The notes beneath the pieces were generated by a model that saw nothing but the letters and a program-made list of their open reading frames with translations, was not told the origin of the DNA and ran no database searches. Positions 43,081 through 51,567 of a stretch of DNA of 64,000 nucleotides are shown here, one piece after another. How positions within the stretch are numbered: position 1 is the stretch's first letter; the number at the start of each line of letters is the position of its first letter. Both the position numbers and the translations under genes were made by a program. This DNA is from Bacteroidota bacterium (GTDB lineage: Bacteria > Bacteroidota > Bacteroidia > Flavobacteriales > Weeksellaceae), in the NCBI GenBank assembly GCA_023386965.1, contig JAEWIR010000019.1, positions 49,144 to 113,143 on the forward strand, read 5' to 3'.

Positions 43081-45075
43081 TTAAAGCGTTTCCTTCAGCC
43101 ACTCAAAGAACTCGCGTTGCCATACCAAAGCATTGTGCGGGTTCAATACCCAGTGGTTTTCATTCGGGAAGTAGACGAATTTGCTCTTCAAACCGTGGAG
43201 CCTGGCGGCCTGGAAGGCCTGCTGTCCCTGCTCATATCCTACACGGTAATCCAAACCTCCCTGAATGATCATAATGGGTCTGTTCCACTTGTCCACGAAA
43301 TTAGAGGGATTAAATTCGGTGTAAGCCTTTGGTAAAGGTTTGTCAGTAGGTTTACCAAGATCCCAGTTGGCGAAGAACAGCTCCTCGGTGGTTCCATACC
43401 AGGATTTCATATCGAACAGGCCGTCGTGTGCAATGAAAGTCTTGAAACGGTTTTGATGCATGCCCGCAAGCATAAATACGCTGAATCCACCGTAGCTGGC
43501 TCCAACGGCTCCTACACGGTTTTCATCCACATATGGCAAACTGTTGGCGTAATCGGTAGCAGCCAGATAGTCCTGCATCACTTGTCCGCCCCAGTCTTTG
43601 GATATCTGTTCATTCCACTGCGTTCCCCAGCCAGGCATTCCACGGCGGTTAGGAGCCACAACGATATAGCCGTTAGCTGCCATAAGCGCAAAATTCCAGC
43701 GTGTACTGAAGTACTGAGTAAGCGCAGACTGTGGTCCTCCCTGACAGTAAAGCAGTGTGGGATATTTTTTATTTGCGTCAAAGTTCGGTGGGTAATGAAT
43801 CCACACGCCCATCTCTTTGCCATCGGTTGTTTTAACCATATGAAGCTCAGACTTGCCCGGTGTAATCTTAGCATAATTTTCCTTATTGACATCAGTTACC
43901 TGAACCATAGCACCCGATTTCAGGTCAACGGAAAAAAGATCTGCATTGTGATTAATGTCCACTTTCGAAACCAGCAAAGAATTTCTATTTTGTGCATAGA
44001 TACTGTTTACATCGTGGTTACCTTTAGTAATTTGCTGAATCTTTGAGGTTTTCGGATTCAGCGAAAACAATTGACGTGTACCGCGGTAGGCAGTGGTAAA
44101 GTAAATGGTCTTGGAATCTTTAGACCAGAAGACCTCTCCCACAACACTTTCGTCCCAGGCTTGAGTTAGATTCGCCGTCATTCCACTCTTCCAGTCCATC
44201 ACCTTGATATTATTCTTGTCTGCCTCGTAGCCGTCTCTCGCCATGGATAGCCAGGAAAGAGATTTGCCGTCGGGTGAAAACTTCGGGGCCACATCATAAC
44301 CCATATTGCCCTCAGTCAGGTTTCTCGTTACTCCGGTAGCAAGGTTGTAGGCGAAAATATCCGTATTGGTAGACTGTGCATATTCAGCGCCGCTCAAAGG
44401 TTTGGTAACGTACAGCAGTTGCGAAGAGTCCGGGCTCCAGATAAAATCTTCAGCACCGCCAAACGGGCGCTGCGGCGAATCCCAGGGCTTGCCTTCCAAC
44501 AAATCCTTCGCCTGATCCGCGCTTTCGGAAACATCTGCAACAAAAACATGATTGTACTTGCCTTCGCTGAAATAATCCCAGTGACGGTGATTAAGGTCGG
44601 TGTAAATATGTGCTGTGGTTTTAGGAACATCAGAATATTTGTCTTTTCCGAGTACTTTTTCCACCAAAACTTCACGGCTGAAAGCTACTTTCTTTCCGTC
44701 CGGTGAAATCACGATATTGTCTGCATTGGCAAGCGTATAAAAATCAACCCATGTTTTGCCGGCGTCTTTGGAAAGGAAAATCTTACCGTCCTCCTGTGCA
44801 TACAGACCGTTTTTATCCCACTGTATCAGGCTTTTCTTACCTAAATCCAGCGCAGTAGCGGCACTTTTGCTGATGTTGAGGAAATAATTGGTTTTATTAT
44901 TCTTCTCGGTCTTCAGATCGGTTTTTCCAACACTGTAAATCAGCGACGACTGATCGGGAGAGACCGCGGTTACACCTATTTTGTTCAGTGTCCACAAAAT
45001 CTCCGGAGTCATGACTTGCTGCGCATTCATAAGGAAAGGGGCGGCTAAAGCCAGCACGGTATGTTTCAGTTTCAT
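43081..45075 (-). CDS. S9 family (prolyl oligopeptidase/acylaminoacyl) serine peptidase
   Basis: A 664-residue exported peptidase with a signal peptide (MKLKHTVLALAAPFLMNAQ). An N-terminal WD/PD40-type propeller (for example FIWSPDSSQLLYVTKP and VAPKFSPDGKSLSWLS) restricts access to the C-terminal alpha/beta-hydrolase domain. The catalytic Ser is in VGASYGGFS, the Asp in QGGLDYRVG, and the His in NENHWV. It cleaves short peptides, probably in the periplasm, in the DPP/acylaminoacyl branch. Full length. The 3' end abuts the converging lipoprotein terminator. Confidence 0.92.
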   Translation of the reverse strand: MKLKHTVLALAAPFLMNAQQVMTPEILWTLNKIGVTAVSPDQSSLIYSVGKTDLKTEKNNKTNYFLNISKSAATALDLGKKSLIQWDKNGLYAQEDGKIFLSKDAGKTWVDFYTLANADNIVISPDGKKVAFSREVLVEKVLGKDKYSDVPKTTAHIYTDLNHRHWDYFSEGKYNHVFVADVSESADQAKDLLEGKPWDSPQRPFGGAEDFIWSPDSSQLLYVTKPLSGAEYAQSTNTDIFAYNLATGVTRNLTEGNMGYDVAPKFSPDGKSLSWLSMARDGYEADKNNIKVMDWKSGMTANLTQAWDESVVGEVFWSKDSKTIYFTTAYRGTRQLFSLNPKTSKIQQITKGNHDVNSIYAQNRNSLLVSKVDINHNADLFSVDLKSGAMVQVTDVNKENYAKITPGKSELHMVKTTDGKEMGVWIHYPPNFDANKKYPTLLYCQGGPQSALTQYFSTRWNFALMAANGYIVVAPNRRGMPGWGTQWNEQISKDWGGQVMQDYLAATDYANSLPYVDENRVGAVGASYGGFSVFMLAGMHQNRFKTFIAHDGLFDMKSWYGTTEELFFANWDLGKPTDKPLPKAYTEFNPSNFVDKWNRPIMIIQGGLDYRVGYEQGQQAFQAARLHGLKSKFVYFPNENHWVLNPHNALVWQREFFEWLKETL

Positions 45076-45220
45076 ATTTCTGGTTTGAAAAAGGGTAAAT
45101 TTATTAATTAAATCCCGAAATTAAAACTACGTCTCTATTCCTGTGAGCTGAATTGCAACAAAAATCAAGATCCGCTGAGTATTGATGGCAATTTAATAGG
45201 GGTCACTAAGCAGATTTTGT

Positions 45221-45228
45221 TATTTTTG
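45221..45228 (+). promoter_or_regulatory. -7 box of the ppk1-ppx operon
   Basis: TATTTTTG, exact TAnnTTTG match 20 bases before the ppk1 ATG at 45249. Confidence 0.6.
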
Positions 45229-45248
45229 AAAAAACAGAAAACTAAAGA

Positions 45249-47306
45249 ATGGCCAACCAGTTTAATCCAAGAGACATCACGTGGCTTGCCTTTAACGAGC
45301 GGGTTTTGCAGGAAGCGATGGATCCACAGGTTCCGCTGCATCTGCGTATCCGGTTTATCGGTATATTTTCAAATAATCTGGACGAGTTTTTCCGGGTTCG
45401 CGTCGCAGGACTTAAACGGGCGATGGATTTTAAACAAAAATTTATCACTGAATCCTTCTACCAGCCACCCAGTAAAATTCTGCAAAAAATAAACGAAATT
45501 GTTATACAGCAGCAGCTCGCTTTCGACAAAACCTGGAAGAAAATCCAGGCTGAAATGGAAGAGCAGAAGGTATTTATACGGACACCCAATAAACTGACAT
45601 CCGCACAGGAGAAGTTTGTCCGGAAATATTTTGATGAGGTTGTGGAGAGTAATGTAATCCCACTGTTGCTGCACGAGAATACACCAATGCCCTATATGCG
45701 CGACAAATCGCTTTACCTGGGCATCGCCATGCGGCGGAAGGAATGGCAGTATGAATGTAAATTCGCAATGATTGAGATTCCTTCCCGCGTGTTGGGCAGG
45801 TTTGTCCTGCTGCCGGGTGATGGTGAGAAAAACGTAATGCTGCTGGAGGATGTGATTACCTTCAACCTACCGCATATTTTCTCGTATTTCGGTTATGATG
45901 ACTTCGAGGCGCATTGTTTCAAGGTGACCAAGGATGCAGAATTTGATTTGGATAATGATATCCGCACCACCCTGGCGGAAAAGATAGAGAAGGGAATAAA
46001 AGCACGGCGGAAAGGCAAACCTACGCGCTTCAGTTTTGACAGGAATATGGATAAGGCGCTGCTTGAATTTCTAATCAGAAAACTGAATCTCACCAAAAAG
46101 GACAGCATCATTCCGGGAGGCAAGATCCATAACTTCAAGCATTTCATGGTTTTTCCGGATGTATTTGGTGCTTATAAGAAGCCTGAAGAAAGAACTTCCT
46201 TCGACCATCCGCAGTTGGAGGGTAGCCGTGTAACTGATGTTATCCTTAACACGGATGTGCTGCTCACCTTTCCTTATCACAGTTATACACCTGTAATTGA
46301 CCTCCTGCGTGAGTCGGCCATGGACCCGCATGTAAAATCCATACAGATTACGGCCTACAGGCTGGCAAGCAGCTCAAAAATCATTAACGCCCTTATTAAC
46401 GCTGTCCGAAACGGAAAAGAGGTAACCGTTATGCTTGAGTTGCGCGCCAGGTTTGATGAAGAATCCAACCTGAAGTGGAAGGAACTGCTGGAACAGGAAG
46501 GGGTAAATGTGCTGGTAGGGATTCCTGACAGAAAAGTGCATGCGAAGCTTTGCATCATCAAGAAAAGGTATCAGGGTAAAACCCTGCAGTACGGATTTAT
46601 AAGTACAGGCAACTTTAATGAAAAAACTGCCAGGATTTATGGTGATCATTTGCTGATGACTTCAGACCGTGCGGTTATGGCCGACATGAACAAGGTATTT
46701 AATGTATTGCGTAAACCAAAAGAAGACTACCTGCCGGCCCTTCAAACCTGCAAAAAACTCCTGCTGTGCCCCGTTTTCATGCGTGAGAAAATTGAGCAGC
46801 ATATAGACCGCGAGATTGAGGAAGCCAAGGCAGGGCGCAAAGCCGAAATGGTAATCAAATCCAATTCACTCAGCGACCGCGGACTGATACAGAAACTCTA
46901 TGATGCCGCCAGAGCAGGTGTCACTGTAAAGCTCATCATCCGCGGAATCTATTGCGCTGTAAACCAGAAAGACTTTAAAAAGAAAATTCAGGCGATAAGT
47001 ATTGTGGATGAGTACCTGGAACATGCCCGGGTGATGTATTTTTACAACAAAGGCGCCGAGGACACCTATATATCCTCAGCAGACTGGATGACGCGTAATC
47101 TGGACTACCGCATAGAAGCCGCCGTAAAGATTACCCAAAAAAACCTGAAAAAAGAAATTAAAGACCTTTTGGATATTCAACTTAGCGATAATGTGAAAGC
47201 ACGGATTCTGGACAAGAACCTGCGTAATGAATATGTGAAGAAAGAGGGAGCTGAAATCCGTTCTCAGATTGAAATCTACCGCTACCTGAAACATAAAGTA
47301 AAATAA
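45249..47306 (+). CDS. ppk1: Polyphosphate kinase 1
   Basis: A 685-residue enzyme that makes polyphosphate from ATP, reversibly, via a phosphohistidine. The N-terminal domain begins FNPRDITWLAFNERVLQEA. The two PLD-like C-terminal domains include PDRKVHAKLC, the autophosphorylated His, and FISTGNFNEKTARIY, the second conserved motif. Length and order are normal. ppx follows after 19 bases and a small membrane protein after that, so this is an operon of polyphosphate synthesis and turnover. Confidence 0.95.
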   Translation: MANQFNPRDITWLAFNERVLQEAMDPQVPLHLRIRFIGIFSNNLDEFFRVRVAGLKRAMDFKQKFITESFYQPPSKILQKINEIVIQQQLAFDKTWKKIQAEMEEQKVFIRTPNKLTSAQEKFVRKYFDEVVESNVIPLLLHENTPMPYMRDKSLYLGIAMRRKEWQYECKFAMIEIPSRVLGRFVLLPGDGEKNVMLLEDVITFNLPHIFSYFGYDDFEAHCFKVTKDAEFDLDNDIRTTLAEKIEKGIKARRKGKPTRFSFDRNMDKALLEFLIRKLNLTKKDSIIPGGKIHNFKHFMVFPDVFGAYKKPEERTSFDHPQLEGSRVTDVILNTDVLLTFPYHSYTPVIDLLRESAMDPHVKSIQITAYRLASSSKIINALINAVRNGKEVTVMLELRARFDEESNLKWKELLEQEGVNVLVGIPDRKVHAKLCIIKKRYQGKTLQYGFISTGNFNEKTARIYGDHLLMTSDRAVMADMNKVFNVLRKPKEDYLPALQTCKKLLLCPVFMREKIEQHIDREIEEAKAGRKAEMVIKSNSLSDRGLIQKLYDAARAGVTVKLIIRGIYCAVNQKDFKKKIQAISIVDEYLEHARVMYFYNKGAEDTYISSADWMTRNLDYRIEAAVKITQKNLKKEIKDLLDIQLSDNVKARILDKNLRNEYVKKEGAEIRSQIEIYRYLKHKVK

Positions 47307-47325
47307 AACTTAAGAAAAACGAGAG

Positions 47326-48228
47326 ATGAGAATAGCCGCAATAGATATTGGAAGTAACGCCGCGCGCCTGCTGATCAACGAAGTGCACGAAACGGCTTCC
47401 GGCCAGGCAGAATTTACCAAACTGAACCTACTGCGCATCCCACTGCGTTTGGGAATGGATGTATTTGCTAAAGGTGTTATCGGTCCGGAGCGGGAAAAGA
47501 TGGTGATGGACAGCATGAGGGTCTTCAGCGATCTGATGAAGATTTATAAGGTAGAACATTACCGCGCCTGCGCCACCAGTGCCATGCGCGACGCAGAAAA
47601 CGGCAGGCAGATTATCGCGGCAGTGCGGGAGGATTCCGGGATTGATATCGAAATAATAAGCGGTGATGAAGAAGCCGCCCTCATATACGAAAACCATGTA
47701 GCAGAAGGTCTTGCGGAAGATTCGGCCTACCTGTATATTGATGTAGGCGGAGGCTCTACTGAACTCACCTTCTACGAAAAAGGAAAGATGAGGTATAAGA
47801 AATCCTTCAACATAGGTACCATACGTTTGCTGAACGGCTTGGTTACTGATGACCACTGGAAGGAGATGAAAGAGGAAATCCGCAGAAACATTAATTCCAA
47901 AGATCCGGTGGTGGCTATCGGTTCGGGCGGCAATATCAACAAGATCTTTTCCATGAGCAAAACCAAAGAGGGCAAGCCCATGAGCACCTCCTACCTCAGG
48001 AAATACTATAAAGAGCTAAGCGAACTCACCGTTGCAGAAAGGATGACGAAGTTTGGGATGCGTGAAGACCGTGCCGATGTGATTGTTCCGGCTCTGGAAA
48101 TCTTCAATCATATTATGCAGTGGTCGGAAATCTCAAAGATTTTTGTGCCTAAGATTTCAGTGGCCGACGGACTTATACACAGTATTTATAACCGGATACA
48201 GGCTGACGGCAAGGAACAGCAGGCCTAA
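47326..48228 (+). CDS. ppx: Exopolyphosphatase Ppx/GppA family
   Basis: A 300-residue ASKHA-fold phosphatase that hydrolyses polyphosphate or pppGpp. It has AIDIGSNAARLLINEV (phosphate-1 loop), LYIDVGGGSTELTFYE (phosphate-2 loop) and AIGSGGNINKIF (adenosine-type motif). It is shorter than E. coli Ppx and lacks the C-terminal HD-like domain, as is usual in Bacteroidetes. Linked to ppk1 by a 19-base gap. Whether polyphosphate or pppGpp is the main substrate cannot be told. Confidence 0.9.
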   Translation: MRIAAIDIGSNAARLLINEVHETASGQAEFTKLNLLRIPLRLGMDVFAKGVIGPEREKMVMDSMRVFSDLMKIYKVEHYRACATSAMRDAENGRQIIAAVREDSGIDIEIISGDEEAALIYENHVAEGLAEDSAYLYIDVGGGSTELTFYEKGKMRYKKSFNIGTIRLLNGLVTDDHWKEMKEEIRRNINSKDPVVAIGSGGNINKIFSMSKTKEGKPMSTSYLRKYYKELSELTVAERMTKFGMREDRADVIVPALEIFNHIMQWSEISKIFVPKISVADGLIHSIYNRIQADGKEQQA

Positions 48229-48274
48229 CGCATCCCATTAACTCCCTAAATAAAATAACATTTAAACATCAAAT

Positions 48275-48688
48275 ATGAAAAATCTGACATTTACCGGAAT
48301 TATTGTTATCACTGTTCTGGGATTAATCTTCCTGGTAGTCATGTTATACGGCTACCCCACTTACCGGGTGTGGTCGCAGGAAATGGAGGGTAAAGCCGAA
48401 TTTGCAAAGGCCGAGCAGAACCGGCGTATAAAAATTGAAGAAGCCAAAGCCAACCTTGAGGCCGAAAAACTGAATGCTATGGCCGAGGTCGAACGTGCCA
48501 AAGGGGCAGCAGCCGCCATCAAAATTGAGAACGGAGCCCTGTCTGAAAAATATATTCAATACTTATGGGTAAGGCAGCAAAACAATCTGAACGATAAAAC
48601 TGTGATTTACATCCCAACCGAAACCAACCTACCCATTTTGGAGGCGGGCCGTGCACCGGCAAAAGCGTTGCCTAAGGTGTCGGAGTAA
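48275..48688 (+). CDS. Small membrane protein with SPFH-like coiled segment
   Basis: A 137-residue protein with one N-terminal membrane helix (about residues 7-27), then an Ala/Glu/Lys-rich coiled-coil stretch (KAEQNRRIKIEEAKANLEAE) and a short C-terminal segment with DKTVIYIPTETNLPILEAG. The coiled region and the end resemble the C-terminal part of stomatin/HflC-type proteins, but the SPFH domain is missing. Homologues are often annotated as membrane protease subunit. It lies 46 bases after ppx, probably in the same operon. Role unknown. Confidence 0.7.
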   Translation: MKNLTFTGIIVITVLGLIFLVVMLYGYPTYRVWSQEMEGKAEFAKAEQNRRIKIEEAKANLEAEKLNAMAEVERAKGAAAAIKIENGALSEKYIQYLWVRQQNNLNDKTVIYIPTETNLPILEAGRAPAKALPKVSE

Positions 48689-48712
48689 GGTTTGATTGGA
48701 GATCTCTCGTTT

Positions 48713-48834
48713 CCAGGAGCGCGATTTTATCAGTGGATTTGTCATTCCGCAGGAGTCTCATGCATTTTGATTCCTGAAGTCCGGAGGTTGTGGACTTTGG
48801 AGTTTAATTATCTTTGTTCTTAAATTTTTGCTCT
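48713..48834. repeat. Direct repeat, copy 1
   Basis: Begins CCAGGA, then GTCATTCCGCAGGA and GAAGTCCGGAGGTTGTGGAC, ending AAATTTTTGCTCTT. Matched by copy 2 with point changes, 208 bases downstream. The GTCATTCCGCAGGA core is a common dispersed Flavobacteriia intergenic motif. Confidence 0.75.
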
Positions 48835-48920
48835 TTTCTCTTTGCTCTTTCTTCATGGATCTTAACCACTAAGAACACAAAGCATTTACACAAAGGGCAC
48901 AAAGTAAGAAAACGTGCAGT

Positions 48921-49040
48921 CCAGGATGGTGATTTTAGCACACATTTGTCATTCCGCAGGAATCTCAGGCAGTTTTATTCTTGAAGTCCCGAAGTTGTAG
49001 ACCTGAAGCTTAGATAATCTTTGTTTAAATTTTTGATCTT
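48921..49040. repeat. Direct repeat, copy 2
   Basis: Begins CCAGGA, then GTCATTCCGCAGGA and GAAGTCCCGAAGTTGTAGAC, ending AAATTTTTGATCTT. The many scattered differences from copy 1 point to old divergence rather than recent duplication. Confidence 0.75.
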
Positions 49041-49064
49041 GCTCCCAAAACTCACAACAATTAT

Positions 49065-49322
49065 TCAGTCGTAATGAAATCTACATTTAGCAATTAAAAT
49101 CTCATCTTCCTGATACTTATATATCAGTCTGTGCTCCTCATCAATTCTGCGGGACCAAAATCCGGAATACTTATGTTTTAGGGGTTCGGGTTTACCAATA
49201 CCTTCAAAAGGATTTCGAGAAATGTCCTTCAGTAAATCATTGATGCGCTTTAATTTCTTTTTGTCAGTCTTCTGCCAATATAAATAGTCCTCCCAGGATT
49301 CATCGACGAATATATATTTCAT
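49065..49322 (-). CDS. yoeB: YoeB-family mRNA interferase toxin
   Basis: An 85-residue RelE/ParE-superfamily toxin, Txe/YoeB branch. It should cut mRNA at the ribosome during translation. The family pattern is clear: YIFVDESWEDYLYWQKTDKK at the N-terminus, NPFEGIGKPEPLKHKYSG, the conserved RRIDEEHRLIYK, and the terminal CRFHYD with the catalytic His and final Tyr. The YefM antitoxin gene ends one base upstream, so the two are translationally linked. Confidence 0.94.
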   Translation of the reverse strand: MKYIFVDESWEDYLYWQKTDKKKLKRINDLLKDISRNPFEGIGKPEPLKHKYSGFWSRRIDEEHRLIYKYQEDEILIAKCRFHYD

Positions 49323-49323
49323 A

Positions 49324-49578
49324 CTATTTTTCGGTCAAATCTTTGGAAAAGGAGTTTCCACTCTTTAACTTTTCAATGGCAGAATCCAACCTCAATTCAT
49401 TCCTTCGCGAAGACAGTTCATAATTAGTGGCCATCAGCGAATTATATTCATCCAGTGACATGACAACTATTGCAGAATCTTTACCGCGGTTAATAATTAG
49501 GGTCTCGAAATTTTTCGCAACCCTGTCTAAATAAGACTTAATGTCTTTCCGGAAATCTGAAACACTGGCAATGAGCAT
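49324..49578 (-). CDS. yefM: YefM/Phd-family antitoxin
   Basis: An 84-residue antitoxin. The ATG at 49578 (MLIASVSDFRKDIKSYLDRV) is chosen over an upstream ATG because family members start there and because the upstream extension runs over the promoter. The N-terminal Phd/YefM dimer fold binds DNA; the C-terminal tail (RLDSAIEKLKSGNSFSKDL) wraps the toxin. The gene lies directly before yoeB, and the promoter region has a TGTACA palindrome that it likely binds for autorepression. Confidence 0.9.
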   Translation of the reverse strand: MLIASVSDFRKDIKSYLDRVAKNFETLIINRGKDSAIVVMSLDEYNSLMATNYELSSRRNELRLDSAIEKLKSGNSFSKDLTEK

Positions 49579-49588
49579 ATCTTTTAAT

Positions 49589-49608
49589 TTGTACAAATAT
49601 ACGTACAA
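49589..49608 (-). promoter_or_regulatory. yefM-yoeB operator and -7 box
   Basis: TTGTAC-N8-GTACAA inverted repeat whose left arm contains TGTACA, the core of known YefM operators. It overlaps a perfect minus-strand -7 box TATATTTG (49601-49594), so bound antitoxin should block transcription. The antitoxin ATG is 10 bases downstream. Confidence 0.65.
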
Positions 49609-49712
49609 TTTATTATTAAGAAATATTGACATCTGAAAAACTCATTCAGCTTTACGTGCCCTATGCATAAGGCAAGAAACAGCCTACGTATTTTCTTTCA
49701 ATTTCCTTTATA

Positions 49713-49805
49713 ATGCGGGCGCTCCGACACATTACTAAAGATTCAGGGATTACAGATATTGCCAACCACTTCGGCTATAGCAAACTGCCGGGCTCCACTT
49801 CGTAA
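49713..49805 (+). pseudogene. Possible HTH (AraC-type) gene remnant
   Basis: A 30-codon plus-strand frame encodes LRHITKDSGITDIANHFGYS. This resembles the second helix-turn-helix of AraC-family regulators (SITDIAxxxGFS). It has no start context of a complete gene and runs into the 3' end of pepE on the other strand. Probably a decayed fragment; chance similarity cannot be excluded. Confidence 0.35.
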
Positions 49806-50467
49806 GGTTCCTTTCCCTGTTCGAAAATGCGGGTCTGTTCGCTGCCCTCGGTGGTGATACGGTTGCCGATGCGGCGGATCCAGTTGCCCTCGCGGAGACC
49901 TACGACTTTCAGGTCATTTTGGGTGAGAAATTCAAGGATTCGGGTTTCGCGCGTTTCGCCATTGTGCTTAAGGTCCGGGCTTGGATCCAGATAGTGGGGA
50001 TTAATATTGAACGGTACCAGTCCCATACAGCTGAAGCTTGCCGGGTAAACGATGGGCATGTCATTGGTGGTTTTCATGTTGATTCCGCCGATATTGCTGC
50101 CGGCACTGGAACCCAAATAAGGTTTGCCGCCTTCTATATTGTCCTTCAGGAAATGCATCAGGTTTTCTTCGTGCAGGGTCTTTACCAAAAGAAAGGTGTT
50201 TCCGCCGCCGGTAAAATAACCTTTGGCCTGGTTGATGGCTTCGGCTTTCTCCTCAAATTCGTGAAGTCCGCGGATCTTTATGTTGAGTTGGGCAAAGAAT
50301 TCTGCGGCTTTAGCGGTATAATCTTCGTGCGTAATTCCGCCGGGGCGCGCAAAAGGAATAAACAGGATCTCATCGACGCCGAGGAAGAGCTGTTCTATTT
50401 CCTTTTTGATATATTCCAGATAATTACCGCCGTAAAGCGTAGAGGTTGAGGCAAGGAGAATGTTCAT
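49775..50467 (-). CDS. pepE: Peptidase E (alpha-aspartyl dipeptidase, S51)
   Basis: A 230-residue cytosolic serine peptidase that hydrolyses dipeptides with N-terminal aspartate. The nucleophile Ser sits in LGSSAGSNIGG, and the His is in FNINPHYLDPSPD. The ATG at 50467 (MNILLASTSTLYGGNYLEY) fits the family; the longer frame begins inside a repeat. It is isolated from the toxin-antitoxin genes by about 140 bases. Full length. Confidence 0.92.
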   Translation of the reverse strand: MNILLASTSTLYGGNYLEYIKKEIEQLFLGVDEILFIPFARPGGITHEDYTAKAAEFFAQLNIKIRGLHEFEEKAEAINQAKGYFTGGGNTFLLVKTLHEENLMHFLKDNIEGGKPYLGSSAGSNIGGINMKTTNDMPIVYPASFSCMGLVPFNINPHYLDPSPDLKHNGETRETRILEFLTQNDLKVVGLREGNWIRRIGNRITTEGSEQTRIFEQGKEPYEVEPGSLL

Positions 50468-50640
50468 TGGAATGACTGGTTGATTGGTTGATTGGTGAAC
50501 GGTGAATGGTGACAAGTGACTGGTGACTGGTGAATTGAGGATTTTATAATCTGATAATTTGTGATGTATTGATTTATGAGTTGCTAGCGCTTAATGTGTA
50601 CCGCTTAAAGCTTATAGCTTACTGCCTACTGCTTCTCCCG
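50461..50640. repeat. Short-period degenerate repeats upstream of pepE
   Basis: Tandem variants of GGTTGATT and GGTGAATGGTGACAAGTGACT (about 50477-50535), then an ACTGCCTACTGCTTCTC-type stretch (about 50605-50632). Such near-repeats of GTGAATGGTGAAT and ACTGCCTACTGC are typical of intergenic spacers in Flavobacteriia. They explain the false N-terminal extension of pepE. Confidence 0.6.
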
Positions 50641-50805
50641 CAAATTTACCGAAATTATTTTTTGACGTGCGCATTGCAAGCGTGGAAAGAAATACATCAC
50701 CCACTCTTAGCCCGGATTGCAGCGGAAATCCTTTTAGGCCCGGGCCCTGGCGGCAGGAAAAGATTGCAGCGGAAAGCCGGACGGTCAGTCAACCGAAATC
50801 CCGAC

Positions 50806-50837
50806 CTTGTTGCTCCTGATAAATTGGATTATCTTTG
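50806..50837 (+). promoter_or_regulatory. Promoter of fructose-6-phosphate aldolase gene
   Basis: CTTG (one mismatch from TTTG, 50806-50809), 20 bases, then TATCTTTG (50830-50837), 20 bases before the ATG at 50858. Confidence 0.65.
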
Positions 50838-50857
50838 CCAAAATCAAATTTAAAGTA

Positions 50858-51511
50858 ATGAAATTTTTTATTGACACAGCCAACCTGGACCAGATTCGCG
50901 AAGCCCAAAACCTTGGAATCCTGGACGGTGTAACCACCAACCCTAGCCTGATGGCCAAGGAAGGTATTGCCGGAACCAACGCCATCATGCAGCATTACCG
51001 CACGATTTGCGACATTGTGGACGGCGATATTTCTGCCGAAGTTCTAAGCACGACGTATGATGAAATGATAAAGGAAGGCGACGAGCTGGCGGCCATACAT
51101 CCCAACATCGTGGTGAAGATCCCAATGATTAAGGACGGTGTACGTGCGCTGAAATATTTTTCGGACAAAGGCATCAAGACCAACTGCACGCTGATTTTCT
51201 CTTCCGGGCAGGCGCTGCTGGCAGCTAAGGCCGGTGCGACTTACGTTTCGCCATTCCTGGGAAGGCTGGATGATGTTTCTACAGACGGATTGGCGTTGAT
51301 AGATGAAATACGCACAATTTATGACAACTACGGCTACGAAAGCCAAATCCTGGCCGCCTCTATACGCCACTCAATGCACATCATAAACTGCGCGAAGATT
51401 GGCGCCGATGTGATTACATCGCCCCTGGCACCGATCCTGAGTTTGCTGAGCCACCCTCTTACGGATAAAGGTCTGGCGCAGTTTGTGGAAGACAGTAAGA
51501 AAATGGCGTAA
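50858..51511 (+). CDS. fsa: Fructose-6-phosphate aldolase / TalC-type transaldolase
   Basis: A 217-residue class I aldolase of the transaldolase family. It has MKFFIDTANLDQIREAQNLG, DGVTTNPSLMAKEG, and the Schiff-base lysine in HPNIVVKIPMIKDG, with GATYVSPFLGRLDD later. The short length matches the FSA/TalC group, which may act either as transaldolase or as F6P aldolase; sequence alone does not decide. The ATG at 50858 matches family starts. A strong terminator follows. Confidence 0.93.
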   Translation: MKFFIDTANLDQIREAQNLGILDGVTTNPSLMAKEGIAGTNAIMQHYRTICDIVDGDISAEVLSTTYDEMIKEGDELAAIHPNIVVKIPMIKDGVRALKYFSDKGIKTNCTLIFSSGQALLAAKAGATYVSPFLGRLDDVSTDGLALIDEIRTIYDNYGYESQILAASIRHSMHIINCAKIGADVITSPLAPILSLLSHPLTDKGLAQFVEDSKKMA

Positions 51512-51529
51512 GGCCTGACTAAAAAATCA

Positions 51530-51567
51530 GAAATCCCGAAACGAAATGTTTTGGGATTTTTTTTTTT
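51530..51567 (+). terminator. Terminator after fsa
   Basis: AAATCCCGAAAC / GTTTTGGGATTT stem with a short loop and a tract of about 13 T. Confidence 0.85.

Larger units (their letters stand above)
48689..49064. other. Repeat-rich intergenic region
   Basis: About 375 bases with no supportable gene. It carries two copies of a ~120-base direct repeat (48713-48834 and 48921-49040) flanking a stretch of the CACTAAGAACACAAAG type (about 48868-48912). This stretch is itself a degenerate short repeat seen in many Bacteroidetes genomes. Confidence 0.75.

Noticed and set aside
50461..50640. CRISPR array
   Set aside because: The repeats are short, uneven and degenerate with no regular spacers; no cas genes are in the window.
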